Shown here: piece after piece, positions 18,919-30,204 of the stretch | Numbering within the stretch: the first letter of the stretch is position 1 | How the letters are laid out: the number at the start of each line of letters is the position of its first letter | Source of the DNA: Microbacterium sp. RURRCA19A | GTDB taxonomy: Bacteria; Actinomycetota; Actinomycetes; Actinomycetales; Microbacteriaceae | Length of the DNA stretch: 64,000 nt | Direction of reading: 5' to 3' | Assembly (NCBI RefSeq): GCF_900156455.1 | Contig: NZ_FTNQ01000002.1 | Span: 682,001-746,000 of the forward strand | Translations under genes and position numbers: made by a program | Notes under the pieces: model-generated | What the model saw: the letters and a program-made list of their open reading frames with translations, nothing else | What the model was told of the DNA's origin: nothing | The model's database searches: none

Positions 18919-20574
18919 TCAGGCGTCGACGGGCTGCTTGGCGTCGGCGCGGTGGAGGAGCGAGGCGTAGCCCGACTCCTCGAGCTCGCGGCAGTACCGC
19001 TGGTAGACCTGCCCGCCGCCCATGTAGACCTGGAACTCCTCGGGCTTGCCGGGGATGTTCTCGCCCAGGAACCAGGCCTTGGCCTTCTTGCCCTCGGTGT
19101 ACATGACGGTCTGGCGGCCGGTCTTCTCGGTCTCCTCGCGCCACCAGTCCTCGGACTCGGGTGTGGCCTCGAAGTACTCGACGCCGTTGTCCTCGGCCCA
19201 CTTCAGCGCCCGCTGCAGCCACTGCGCGCCGAGCTGGATGGGGACGATGAGGTTCGAGTACGGCGTCTGCGGCCCGAGCGACATGAAGAAGTTCGGGAAG
19301 CCGTGCGCGTTGATGCCGAGGTTCGACTTCAGGCCGTCCTCGGCCCACTTCTCGCGGAGCGTCCGGCCGCCGCGACCGACGATGTCGATGTGGGTGAGCG
19401 TGCCGGTCATGGCGTCGAAGCCGGTGGCGAAGATCAGCACGTCGAGCTCGTACTCGGTGTCGCCGACCTTCACGCCCTTCTCGGTGATCGCCGTGATGGG
19501 GGTCTCGGCGGTGTCGATCAGGTGCACGTGGTCGTGGTTGAACGCGGCGTAGTAGCCGTGCCCCGTGGGGACGCGCTTGCCGTTGAACGAGTACGTGCGC
19601 GGCGAGAGCAGCTCCGCCGTGTCGGGGTCCTTCACGATCTCGGCGATCTTCGTGCGGATGAACTCGGATGCCAGTTCGCTGGCCTCGTGGTTGGTCGCGA
19701 GGTCGTTGAAGCACTCGTTGGCGAAGTGGAATCCGCCCTCGTTCCACTTGCTCTCGAAGATGCGGCGCCGCTCGTCCTCGGACACCTCGAGCGCGCTGTG
19801 CTCCGCGGGTTCCATCGCGACGCCGAACGGGTGGTTGGCGGCCTTCTCGTACACGAGGTCGTAGTTCTCGCGGAGCCACGCCATGTCCTCTTCCGAGACC
19901 TTGTCGTTGTTCGTCTCGACGATGAAGTTCGGCGTGCGCTGGAAGACGAAGAACTCGTCGACCTGACCGGCGATCACGGGGACGATCTGGATGCCGGAGG
20001 CGCCGAGGCCGATGAGCCCGACGCGCTTGCCCGACAGGTCGACTCCCTCCCGCGGCCACTGCGCCGTGTGGTACTTCTCGCCGCGGAACGTCTCGATGCC
20101 GGGGATCTCGGGGAAGATCGGCTGCGACAGCACGCCCATGCCGCTGACCAGGTACTTCGTGGTGAGCGTGTCGCCGCCCGCGAGATGGACCGTCCAGGTG
20201 TTGGCATCCTCGTCGTACGCGGCGGACTCGACCCGGGTGTTGAGCCGGATGTCGCGACGGAGGTCGAGTCGGTCGGCGACGAAGTTGAGGTACGACAGCA
20301 CCTCTTCGCCGGAGGGGTAGCGCTCGGTCCAGGTCCACTCGTCGCGCACCTCCTTCGAGAACGAGAAGGAGTAGTACGAGTACTCGCTGTCGGTGCGGAC
20401 GCCCGGGTAGCGGTTCACCCACCAGGTGCCGCCGATGCCGTCCTCGCCGTCGACGGCGATCGTGCGCAGGCCGATCTCGCGGAGGTGGTGCAGCATCGCC
20501 AGGCCGGAGAATCCGGCGCCGATGACGATGGCGTCGTAGTCGCGGTCGCTGCCGCGTGCAGGGGTGTCGCTCAT
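18919..20574 (-). CDS. Type I Baeyer-Villiger monooxygenase (FAD/NADPH)
   Basis: A 551-residue flavoprotein inserting oxygen next to a ketone to give an ester or lactone. The N-terminal FAD motif GAGFSG, GGTWWVNRYPGVRTD segment and NADPH motif GLGASG are present. The diagnostic BVMO fingerprint FxGxxxHxxxWP reads FRGEKYHTAQWP. Length and order match cyclohexanone/acetone-type monooxygenases. The ATG at 20574 has AAAGGA 8 nt upstream; an alternative ATG at 20604 overlaps the esterase stop. An esterase precedes it and an SDR follows. Confidence 0.94.
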   Translation of the reverse strand: MSDTPARGSDRDYDAIVIGAGFSGLAMLHHLREIGLRTIAVDGEDGIGGTWWVNRYPGVRTDSEYSYYSFSFSKEVRDEWTWTERYPSGEEVLSYLNFVADRLDLRRDIRLNTRVESAAYDEDANTWTVHLAGGDTLTTKYLVSGMGVLSQPIFPEIPGIETFRGEKYHTAQWPREGVDLSGKRVGLIGLGASGIQIVPVIAGQVDEFFVFQRTPNFIVETNNDKVSEEDMAWLRENYDLVYEKAANHPFGVAMEPAEHSALEVSEDERRRIFESKWNEGGFHFANECFNDLATNHEASELASEFIRTKIAEIVKDPDTAELLSPRTYSFNGKRVPTGHGYYAAFNHDHVHLIDTAETPITAITEKGVKVGDTEYELDVLIFATGFDAMTGTLTHIDIVGRGGRTLREKWAEDGLKSNLGINAHGFPNFFMSLGPQTPYSNLIVPIQLGAQWLQRALKWAEDNGVEYFEATPESEDWWREETEKTGRQTVMYTEGKKAKAWFLGENIPGKPEEFQVYMGGGQVYQRYCRELEESGYASLLHRADAKQPVDA

Positions 20575-20600
20575 GGCGGGGGTCCTTTCGGTGGAGGGGG

Positions 20601-21524
20601 TCATGCCGAGACGCGGGTCGAGCTGGTCGCCCGCACCCATTCGGCGATCAGGCGGATGGAGGTGTCGGCGGGCGCGTGGCGGCCCGCCTGCAGGGGCCAG
20701 ACGTGCTGTTCGCCCGAGACGGTCTCGAAGGTCACGTCGACGCCGTCGCGTGCGGCGCGCTCGGCGAGACGCACCGCGTCGGCGTACAGGGACTCGGCGT
20801 CGCTGGCGGTGAGGAACAGCGGCGGGAAACCGGTGAAGTCCGCGTACAGCGGGTTCACGAGCGGGTCGGTGGGCGAGGCCCCGCCGGAGAGGTAGCGGTC
20901 GATGTTGCCCTGCAACCCCTCGCGGGCGATCAGGAAGTCGGTCGCGTCGTTGGTCTCGATCGTCTCGCCCGAGTTCTCCATGTCGACCCACGGCGAGATC
21001 GTCGCGACCCTGCCGGGGAGCGCCGCGCCGCGCTGCAGCCGACGCAGGACGGTCGCGATCGCGATGCTCGCCCCCGCGCTGTCGCCGACCGGGGTGATCG
21101 CCTCGGCGGCGATGCCGTCCGCGATGAGGGCGTCGATCACGGCGTCCGCGTCATCCAGCTGCGCGGGGTACGGGTGCTCGGGGGCGAGCCGGAAGTCGGC
21201 GACGAACGCCGACGAGCCGGCAGCCTTGGCGAGGTGCCCCGCCATCTTCCGGTGGCTCGCCGACGATCCGAGGGCGAACCCGCCGCCGTGGAGCACGAGC
21301 AGCACCCGGTCGCGGTCCGCCTCCAGCGGAGTGACGAGGATGCCGGGGACGCCCCCGATGCTCGTCGAACGGTAGGTCACGTCCTCCGGTTCGGCCGTCG
21401 CGCGCTGCCAGTCCTCGAAGACCCATCGGAGGACGGGGAGCGACATGTCGGGGGCGGCGGTGAACTCGACGGTCCACTCGGCGTAGATCTCCCCCAGGGG
21501 GTCGGTGGGCCTGTTCTCGGCCAT
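20601..21524 (-). CDS. Alpha/beta hydrolase of the HSL (hormone-sensitive lipase) family
   Basis: A 307-residue esterase with the oxyanion-hole motif HGGGF (near residue 79), nucleophile elbow GDSAG (near residue 148) and C-terminal catalytic His in GEQHVW. The family hydrolyses short acyl esters. Placed directly before the Baeyer-Villiger monooxygenase, it most likely cleaves the ester or lactone that enzyme makes. It is the first gene of the minus-strand catabolic operon. Confidence 0.92.
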   Translation of the reverse strand: MAENRPTDPLGEIYAEWTVEFTAAPDMSLPVLRWVFEDWQRATAEPEDVTYRSTSIGGVPGILVTPLEADRDRVLLVLHGGGFALGSSASHRKMAGHLAKAAGSSAFVADFRLAPEHPYPAQLDDADAVIDALIADGIAAEAITPVGDSAGASIAIATVLRRLQRGAALPGRVATISPWVDMENSGETIETNDATDFLIAREGLQGNIDRYLSGGASPTDPLVNPLYADFTGFPPLFLTASDAESLYADAVRLAERAARDGVDVTFETVSGEQHVWPLQAGRHAPADTSIRLIAEWVRATSSTRVSA

Positions 21525-21774
21525 TCGCGGATCCTCCTCATCGTGGATTCCAGGTCGTTCCGGGGCATCGGAGCGCCCCGGTGACCCCAGGATGAACCGC
21601 CCTCCGGCCGCCGCGACGGGGTGTCGCAGAATGAGTCACCCCCGTCTCACCGTGACGCGATCAGCCCCCCGCCCGCCGCAACAGACTGCTGGACACCACC
21701 ACATCCGTGCCGGCATCCACAGCGGGGGACCCACCCTCCGGCCGGCTCTCAATGACGAGAAAGTTGGCACGCAC
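21525..21774. promoter_or_regulatory. Divergent control region of the ketone-catabolism and ABC operons
   Basis: This 250-bp region separates the esterase operon (minus) from the binding-protein operon (plus). It contains an imperfect inverted repeat, GACGGGGTG (21615-21623) and CACCCCCGTC (21637-21646), around an AT-richer core (GCAGAATGAGT). It is a candidate binding site for the AcoR-like regulator encoded at 27535. No gene is visible in it. Confidence 0.4.
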
Positions 21775-22935
21775 ATGCGACACAGCACCGCGCTGCGCAC
21801 CGCGGCGGTCTTCGCCGCCGTCGGCGCACTCCTGCTCACCTCGGCCTGTTCCACCGGGTCGCTGTCCTCGGCCGGTTCGGGCGACGACGCGTCGGCGGGC
21901 GCGACCGACAGCCAGGTCACCACCGGCACCGTCGGCGTCCAGGGCGACATCCAGGACATCTCGAACTTCTGCGGCGACAAGGACATCACCGTCGCCCTCG
22001 CCGACGGCTTCGGCGGCAACTCCTGGCGCAAGATCACCCGCGCGATCTTCGAGGCCGAGGCCGCGAAGTGCCCGAACATCAAGAAGGTCCTCTACACCGA
22101 CGCGCAGGGCGACACCCAGAAGGCGATCAGCGACATCAACTCGCTCGTCGCGCAGGGCGTGAACGTCATCGTCACGTTCGTCGACGGCGGAGAGGCGCTG
22201 CTGCCGACCATCCAGAAGGCCACCGCGGCGGGCGTGAAGGTCGTGCCCTTCGTCGGGTCGCCCGGCGGGACGCCCGGCAAGGACTACGTCGACTTCGTGT
22301 CCGAGGACATCACCACCTACGGCAAGAACCTCGCCGACTGGACCATCAAGACGATGGGCGGCAAGGGCAACCTGGTCATGCTGGGCGGCATCGCCGGCAA
22401 CTCCTACTCGCAGGGTGTCTACGAGGGCGTCCTCGAAGCCGTCACGGAGAACCCCGGGGTGACGCTGCTCAACACCGACGGTCCCGTCGCGACCGACTGG
22501 GAGCCCGGGAAGACGCAGCAGGTCGTGGCCGGACTCATCACGAAGTACGGCGACATCAACGGGATCGTGGCCGACTACGGCGGCGGTTCGGTCGGTGGCA
22601 TCCGTGCCTTCGAGGCCGCCGGCAAGCCGTTCCCGGTGTGGTCCGCCAACGACAGCAACGAGTTCGCCTGCCTCTGGTACGAGTACAAGGACACGCAGCC
22701 GACCTACCAGATCGCGACGGAGTCCTCCCGCAACTGGATCGTCACGGTGGCCCTGCACAAGGCGCTCGCGGCGGCCAACGGCCTGCCGAACGACGAGCCG
22801 TCCACCTACAACCTCGAGATCATCGAGGACTCCACGGATCAGTCGAAGCAGCCGAAGTGCGAGAGCAGCCTGCCCGCCGACGCGATCCTCTCCTCCGGCC
22901 TCTCGGTCGACCAGCTGAAGCAGCTGTTCCAGTGA
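21775..22935 (+). CDS. Substrate-binding lipoprotein of a sugar-type ABC transporter
   Basis: A 386-residue predicted lipoprotein: signal peptide with TSAC lipobox, then a type I periplasmic-binding fold (ALADGFGGNSWRKI, LVAQGVNVIVTF, LVMLGGIAGNS, IVADYGGGSVGG) of the RbsB/Peripla_BP_4 group. It would capture the transported compound outside the membrane for the ABC proteins encoded downstream. The family usually binds sugars, but location beside a Baeyer-Villiger operon suggests a related oxygenated substrate. A weak purine stretch (GAGAAAG) precedes the ATG. Confidence 0.88.
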   Translation: MRHSTALRTAAVFAAVGALLLTSACSTGSLSSAGSGDDASAGATDSQVTTGTVGVQGDIQDISNFCGDKDITVALADGFGGNSWRKITRAIFEAEAAKCPNIKKVLYTDAQGDTQKAISDINSLVAQGVNVIVTFVDGGEALLPTIQKATAAGVKVVPFVGSPGGTPGKDYVDFVSEDITTYGKNLADWTIKTMGGKGNLVMLGGIAGNSYSQGVYEGVLEAVTENPGVTLLNTDGPVATDWEPGKTQQVVAGLITKYGDINGIVADYGGGSVGGIRAFEAAGKPFPVWSANDSNEFACLWYEYKDTQPTYQIATESSRNWIVTVALHKALAAANGLPNDEPSTYNLEIIEDSTDQSKQPKCESSLPADAILSSGLSVDQLKQLFQ

Positions 22936-23009
22936 TCCCCCGCCGGGGCCGCGGGCGAACGTGCCGCGGCCCCGGCACCCCGTCCCACTCCCAGGAGGAG
23001 AACCCCCTC

Positions 23010-23729
23010 ATGAACCGACTCACCGGAAAGGTCGCCGTCGTCACGGGCGCCGGCCGTGGCATCGGCCGCGCCATCGCCGAGGCGCTGCACGAAGAGGGGG
23101 CGACGACGATCGCCACCTCGCGTTCCTCGGCGGACCCCACCTTCGGTCCCATCGCGTACGCGCCGTTGGACGTGGCATCCGAGGACGACTGGCACCGCGT
23201 CATCGGGGACGTGCTCGACGCCCACGGGCACATCGACGTGCTCGTCAACAACGCCGGCATCATCGCGTACGACCCGCTCCACGAGCTGTCCATGGACGAC
23301 TGGCAGAGCGTCGTGGCCACCAATCAGACCGGCGTCTGGCTCGGCATGCGCGAGGTGATCCCGCACATGATCGCGCAGGGCGGCGGCTCGATCATCAACA
23401 TCTCGTCGATCTGGGGTTCGGCCGCGGTCGGCGGCGCGCACGCCTACCACGCGACCAAGGGCGCGGTCCGGAACATGTCCAAGAACGCCGCGATCACCTA
23501 CGCCACGCAGAACGTGCGCGTGAACTCCCTGCACCCGGGCTTCATCGAGACGCCCCTCACCGACGCGCAGGCCGCCGAGGTCAACGCCTACGTCGTGTCG
23601 CAGACCCCCATGGGCCGCGCCGGGCAGCCGCGCGAGATCGCCGCCGGCGTCGTGTTCCTCGCCAGCGACGAAGCCAGCTTCGTCACCGGTTCCGAGCTCG
23701 TCATCGACGGCGGCTACCTCGCCCAGTGA
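23010..23729 (+). CDS. SDR family oxidoreductase
   Basis: A 239-residue classical SDR with TGAGRGIG (residues 12-19), NNAG, SSIWG serine and YHATK active site, and the VIDGGYLAQ terminus. It has a strong AGGAGGAG ribosome site 9 nt before the ATG. Its position between the binding protein and the ABC ATPase genes indicates that it acts on the imported compound, probably as an alcohol dehydrogenase. It is a second SDR for the same gene cluster. Confidence 0.9.
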   Translation: MNRLTGKVAVVTGAGRGIGRAIAEALHEEGATTIATSRSSADPTFGPIAYAPLDVASEDDWHRVIGDVLDAHGHIDVLVNNAGIIAYDPLHELSMDDWQSVVATNQTGVWLGMREVIPHMIAQGGGSIINISSIWGSAAVGGAHAYHATKGAVRNMSKNAAITYATQNVRVNSLHPGFIETPLTDAQAAEVNAYVVSQTPMGRAGQPREIAAGVVFLASDEASFVTGSELVIDGGYLAQ

Positions 23730-23754
23730 TGCACCCCCACAGAACGGATTCGCC

Positions 23755-26318
<2,564 letters not shown>

Positions 26319-26322
<4 letters not shown>

Positions 26323-27377
26323 CTCAGCTCGATGCTCCGCGCTCCGCGCCGGAGACCACGACGACATCGCTCCCCGTCCCGCCGACCGGCCGCTCGGCCG
26401 AAGCGGTGTGGCGGAGGGCGCTCGCCGGCAGCTGGGTGCCGATCACGGTCGCGACCGCCGCCCTGTTCCTCGTGAGTCCGGTGATCGCGCCGGGAAGCCT
26501 GGATGCCGCGCCCCTGCTGTCGATGCTCCCCTTCGCGTCGGTCCTCGCGATCGCCGCCGCCGGGCAGACGCTGATCGTCCAGCAGCGCGGTCTCGACCTC
26601 TCGGTGCCGGGGATGATCGCGCTCGCCGCGGTGCTCGCCACGGCCCTGCCCCAGCAGTACGGGTGGGGCGTGTGGCCCGCGGTGGTCGCCGCGGTCGTGC
26701 TGCCGGGTGTCTTCGGGCTCTTCAACGGCGCGATCGTCGCGGGGCTGCGGATCATGCCGCTGGTCGCGACGCTCGGGATGAACGCGGTGCTGCTGGGCAC
26801 GGTGTTCTCGATCGCGAACGGCACACCCTCGGGGGCAGCCGACGAGCTCAACCGCTTCGCCCTCGCGCGCACGCTCGGGGTGCCGAACACGGCGCTCATC
26901 GCGATCGTCGTCATCGCGGTGGCCGCGGTGGTCACGCAGCGTTCGATCATCGGGCGGCGTCTCACCTCCGTCGGGGTGAGCGAGCCCGCCGCGGCCGTGG
27001 TCGGCGTGCGGGTACGCGTCTACCAGGTCGCGGCCTACGGATTCGCGGGGCTCTGCTACGGCGCCGCGGGCGTGTTGCTCGCCGGGTACACGAAGACCCC
27101 GGCGCTGTTCCTCGGCGACCAGTACCTGCTGCCGACCGTGGCCGCGGTGGTTCTCGGCGGGACGGCGCTCACGGGCGGCATCGCGTCGATCGCCGCCACC
27201 GCGGTCGCCGCGCTGTTCCTGACGCAGCTCGGACAGTTGCTGCGGTCGGTCGGGTGGCCCGACGCGCTCCAGCTGCTGACGCAGGCGATCGTGCTCGTGC
27301 TGGTCGTGGTGATCCGTGAGCTCGTGCCAGTGCTCGTCCGGCGTCGGGCCGTGCGCCGCATGGCGCGGGAGTCCTGA
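26319..27377 (+). CDS. Sugar-type ABC transporter permease
   Basis: A 352-residue RbsC-like permease with eight to ten helices; QQRGLDLSVPGMIALAA is the conserved family signature and the C-terminal TALTGGIASIAAT loop is typical. Its ATG overlaps the TGA of the ATPase-permease fusion and GGAGG lies 6-8 nt upstream. It probably forms a heterodimeric channel with the permease half of the fusion. Confidence 0.92.
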
Positions 27378-27397
27378 CCGCGGTCGGGTGCGGGGCG

Positions 27398-27426
27398 GGG
27401 CGGAGGCGCGTCGGGTGCCTCCGCCC
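27398..27426 (+). terminator. Terminator of the ABC operon
   Basis: A 10-bp perfect stem GGGCGGAGGC/GCCTCCGCCC with a 9-nt loop begins 21 nt after the permease stop, followed by TTCCGCGTT. Confidence 0.6.
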
Positions 27427-27469
27427 TTCCGCGTTCCGTCAGACCGCGGCGGGGGTGCGGCCGGGGCGC

Positions 27470-27511
27470 GGATGCCGGATGCCGGATGCCGGATGCCGGA
27501 TGCCGGATGCC
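27470..27511. repeat. Six tandem copies of GGATGCC
   Basis: The heptamer GGATGCC is repeated six times head to tail between the ABC permease and the 3' end of the regulator gene. The same heptamer and its complement are dispersed densely through the whole window. Confidence 0.95.
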
Positions 27512-27534
27512 GACGCCGGCGGGCTGATCCCGCG

Positions 27535-29256
27535 TCAGGCCGTCAGACGATACGTCTTCATCTTCCGGTAGACCGTGGCGCGGGACAGGCCGAGGATCTC
27601 GGCGGCCCGGGAGCGATTGCCGCCCGCCTCCTGCAGCGCGCGCTGGATGGCCTCCAGCTCGGCGCGTTCGATCATGGTCATGGCGCGCGCCCCGCGGACC
27701 GACATGGGCAGATCGGCCGCGCCGATCGCGCCGCGGCGACCGCTCAGCGCGAGCTGCTCGATCACATTGCGCAGCTCCACGATGTTGCCCGGCCACGCGT
27801 GCGCCTCCAGGGCGGAGAGCGCGTCGCGCGTGGGTTCGAGGTGTGCGGATGAGGCGGCGTGGTCGGCGAGCGCGCGCCAGAGCGGACCGACGTCACCGGA
27901 GCGTTCCCGCAGCGACGGCACCCACGTCGTGGGGTAGCCGACGCGGGTCGCGAAGGAACCCGCCTCGGCGCGATCCGCCGCCGAGAGCGTCAGCAGCACG
28001 GCGCCGCGCGACGGCGTCGAGTCGATGAGCGACACCATGCCCGAGAGCGACCCGGGTTCGAGGGTCTGGATGCCCTTGACCACGACCGGTGCTCCGGCGG
28101 CGAGCCGCTCGGACAGACGCTGCAACCACCGCCGCGCGCCCAGCACGTGACGCTCGGCCGCGTCGACCACGGTCGCGGCGCGGGCCGCGCCGGGGCGGTG
28201 CGGCAGCCCGAGGGCGAGCGAGGTCTTGCCCGTGCCCGGCTCGCCCGCGATCAGCAGCGGTGTGCGCGCCTCGCGGTGACGGGCGACGGTCTGCGCGACG
28301 GCGAGCCACTCCGTCGACCGCCCGGCGAGGGCGGGGCGGAGCGGGCCGAAGCCGCCGTGCGTCACGGGCCGCTCGCCGACGTTGACGACCGCGACGCTGC
28401 CGGCCCCGTCCTGCAGGCGGGTGACCTGCACGTCGGCGTATCCCGACGACAGTTCGACGTTGACGCGCCCCCCGCGCGACTCCTCGGCGCACAGGCGCTG
28501 GACGAGCGCCATGTCCGCGGTCGAGAGCCGGGATGCGCGCTGGTTCTGCATCAGCAGCCCGTCCGGCCCGAGCGCGACGACCGGCCCCTGCTGGACGCGC
28601 GAGGCGGCGAGGAACGCGGCGAGCATGCTGCGGGCCGCCGGGCGCTCGGCATCCATGACGTGCTGGCCGAGCTGCGTGGCGATCGAGTGGGTGAGGGGGC
28701 GGAGGAGCTCGGGGCGTTCGGTGATGTGCGTGGACAGCGTGATCACGGCGAGGAGTCGCCCGGTGAGCGGATGACGGACGGGGCTGCCCGTGCACACCGC
28801 CGAGCGGTAGAACTCGGCGAAGTGCTCGTTGCCGGTGATCTGGACGCTGCGTCCGGTCGCGGCGACCGTGCCGACGCCGTTCGTGCCGACGGTCTCTTCC
28901 GACAGCACGGCTCCCCGCACGGTGCCGAGCCGATCGAGGTGATCGGCGGCGGCGCGGTCGTGGGTCCAGCGCTGCAGGATGCGGCCCTCCGAATCGGCCA
29001 GCAGCAGACCCAGCCCCGTGCCGTCGAGTTCGTCGGAGACGCGGGCGAGCGGGGCCTGGAACATCTCCAACAGGTGACGGTCGAGGAGGTCGACGCCGAC
29101 CTGCGGGACATCCCGGATGCGATCGGGTGAACCGAGGGCCTCTTTCGAGCGCTGCCACGAGGTCACGAGGTCGGGGCGGAGGGCGGCCGTCGCCGACGAG
29201 GCGGACAGGATCTCGCTCTTGGCCTGCTCGATGAGCCGTGCGGAGGTGGGGGTCAT
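27535..29256 (-). CDS. AcoR-like transcriptional activator (GAF, reduced AAA, Fis HTH)
   Basis: A 573-residue regulator with an N-terminal sensory GAF region (residues about 60-230), an AAA core with Walker A GEPGTGKTSLA, and a C-terminal Fis-type HTH (GGNRSRAAEILGLSRATVYRKMK). The AAA part is shortened: there is no GAFTGA loop and the Walker B position reads APVVVKGIQTL without Asp-Glu. It thus cannot work as a classical sigma-54 activator, in keeping with the absence of sigma-54 in actinobacteria. It probably controls the adjacent ABC and Baeyer-Villiger operons. Confidence 0.87.
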   Translation of the reverse strand: MTPTSARLIEQAKSEILSASSATAALRPDLVTSWQRSKEALGSPDRIRDVPQVGVDLLDRHLLEMFQAPLARVSDELDGTGLGLLLADSEGRILQRWTHDRAAADHLDRLGTVRGAVLSEETVGTNGVGTVAATGRSVQITGNEHFAEFYRSAVCTGSPVRHPLTGRLLAVITLSTHITERPELLRPLTHSIATQLGQHVMDAERPAARSMLAAFLAASRVQQGPVVALGPDGLLMQNQRASRLSTADMALVQRLCAEESRGGRVNVELSSGYADVQVTRLQDGAGSVAVVNVGERPVTHGGFGPLRPALAGRSTEWLAVAQTVARHREARTPLLIAGEPGTGKTSLALGLPHRPGAARAATVVDAAERHVLGARRWLQRLSERLAAGAPVVVKGIQTLEPGSLSGMVSLIDSTPSRGAVLLTLSAADRAEAGSFATRVGYPTTWVPSLRERSGDVGPLWRALADHAASSAHLEPTRDALSALEAHAWPGNIVELRNVIEQLALSGRRGAIGAADLPMSVRGARAMTMIERAELEAIQRALQEAGGNRSRAAEILGLSRATVYRKMKTYRLTA

Positions 29257-29389
29257 CTTCGACTCCTTCGTCGAGGACGGGCTCGCTCGCCCGTCGATGC
29301 GGATCAGGCGATCCGGATGCGAGGGGTGGGCTGTCGGGTGCGCTGAGAGTACCCCACCCGCGTGCGCGGGGGAATGGGGCGCGGGGTGC

Positions 29390-30097
29390 TCATACCGCGA
29401 CCTCGTCGAGGTGCACGAGCCCGCCGTCGGGGGTCACGCGGCGCTCGTATTCGAGCACGGCGAGGCGTCCGGCGAGTTCGATGTGGTGCTCGCTCGTGGC
29501 GCGCGCGGCGACCGGGTCGCGGTCGACCGCGGTGGCCCGGACGATGGAGGTCAGCTCCTCGAACGACTGCGCGACGCGGTCGTCGTCGAGGAAGGCGTAG
29601 CGGCGGAACAGCCCGATCCGGGTGTGCACGCCGGACAGTTCGTCGGAGAGCACGTCGTTGTCGGCGCCGGCGAGCAGGATCCGGTAGAACTCCGACTTGC
29701 TCTCCTCCCGGCTGGCGAGGGTTCCGTGCAGGTATTCCGCGGTCATCGCGGCGTGATGGTCGATCAGCCGGGCGCAATCGGCGGGGCTCGCGCGTCGCGC
29801 GAACAGCGCCGCCGCGAGACCTTCGAGCGCCGCGCGCACCTCGTACAGCGACTCGATCTCGCGCTTGGTGAGGACCGCGACGATCGGACCGCGACCCGGG
29901 ATCACCGAGATCAGGCTCTCGCTCTCGAGCTGGCGGAGCACCTCGCGGATGACCGTGCGGGAGACGCCGTACGCGGCGCACAGGTCGTTCTCGCGGAGGC
30001 GCTCGCCGGGTGCGCGGCGCCCCTCGAGGATCTCGTCGCGGAGCAGGAGGAGCACCTGCTGACGCAGGGGAGCGGCGTGCCGTTCGATGACGGGCAT
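29390..30097 (-). CDS. GntR family (FadR-type) transcriptional regulator
   Basis: A 235-residue regulator: N-terminal winged HTH (ENDLCAAYGVSRTVIREVLRQLESE, residues 36-60) and an all-helical FCD ligand-binding domain with conserved Asp/His metal-ligand pattern in the C-terminal half. It diverges from the aldehyde dehydrogenase operon, which is the classic arrangement for a local repressor released by a pathway acid or CoA ester. Confidence 0.9.
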   Translation of the reverse strand: MPVIERHAAPLRQQVLLLLRDEILEGRRAPGERLRENDLCAAYGVSRTVIREVLRQLESESLISVIPGRGPIVAVLTKREIESLYEVRAALEGLAAALFARRASPADCARLIDHHAAMTAEYLHGTLASREESKSEFYRILLAGADNDVLSDELSGVHTRIGLFRRYAFLDDDRVAQSFEELTSIVRATAVDRDPVAARATSEHHIELAGRLAVLEYERRVTPDGGLVHLDEVAV

Positions 30098-30120
30098 GGG
30101 GCCACCGGCCTTTCGGAAGC

Positions 30121-30137
30121 TGTCTCACATCGAGACA
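30121..30137. promoter_or_regulatory. Inverted repeat upstream of the GntR gene
   Basis: TGTCTC-N5-GAGACA lies 24 bases upstream of the GntR ATG and is a candidate autoregulatory site. Confidence 0.45.
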
Positions 30138-30162
30138 CTCGCCGGTCCGCGGCGGGCGTCGC

Positions 30163-30175
30163 TATTACCGTAATA
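30163..30175. promoter_or_regulatory. AT-rich palindrome upstream of the aldehyde dehydrogenase operon
   Basis: TATTACCGTAATA is a 13-bp palindrome around a central base and is strikingly AT-rich for this genome. TAATAC within it can serve as the -10 box of the plus-strand operon, so a repressor bound here would exclude polymerase. Confidence 0.55.
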
Positions 30176-30204
30176 CGAGATGACGATTCCGGAAAGGATC
30201 ACCG

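Noticed and set aside
18919..20604. Start of the Baeyer-Villiger gene at 20604 through an ATGA overlap
   Set aside because: It remains possible, but the ATG at 20574 has AAAGGA at 8-nt spacing and fits the family N-terminus better.
27470..27511. CRISPR-like repeat
   Set aside because: The heptamers are directly abutting with no spacers, and no cas gene is present; it is a simple tandem repeat.
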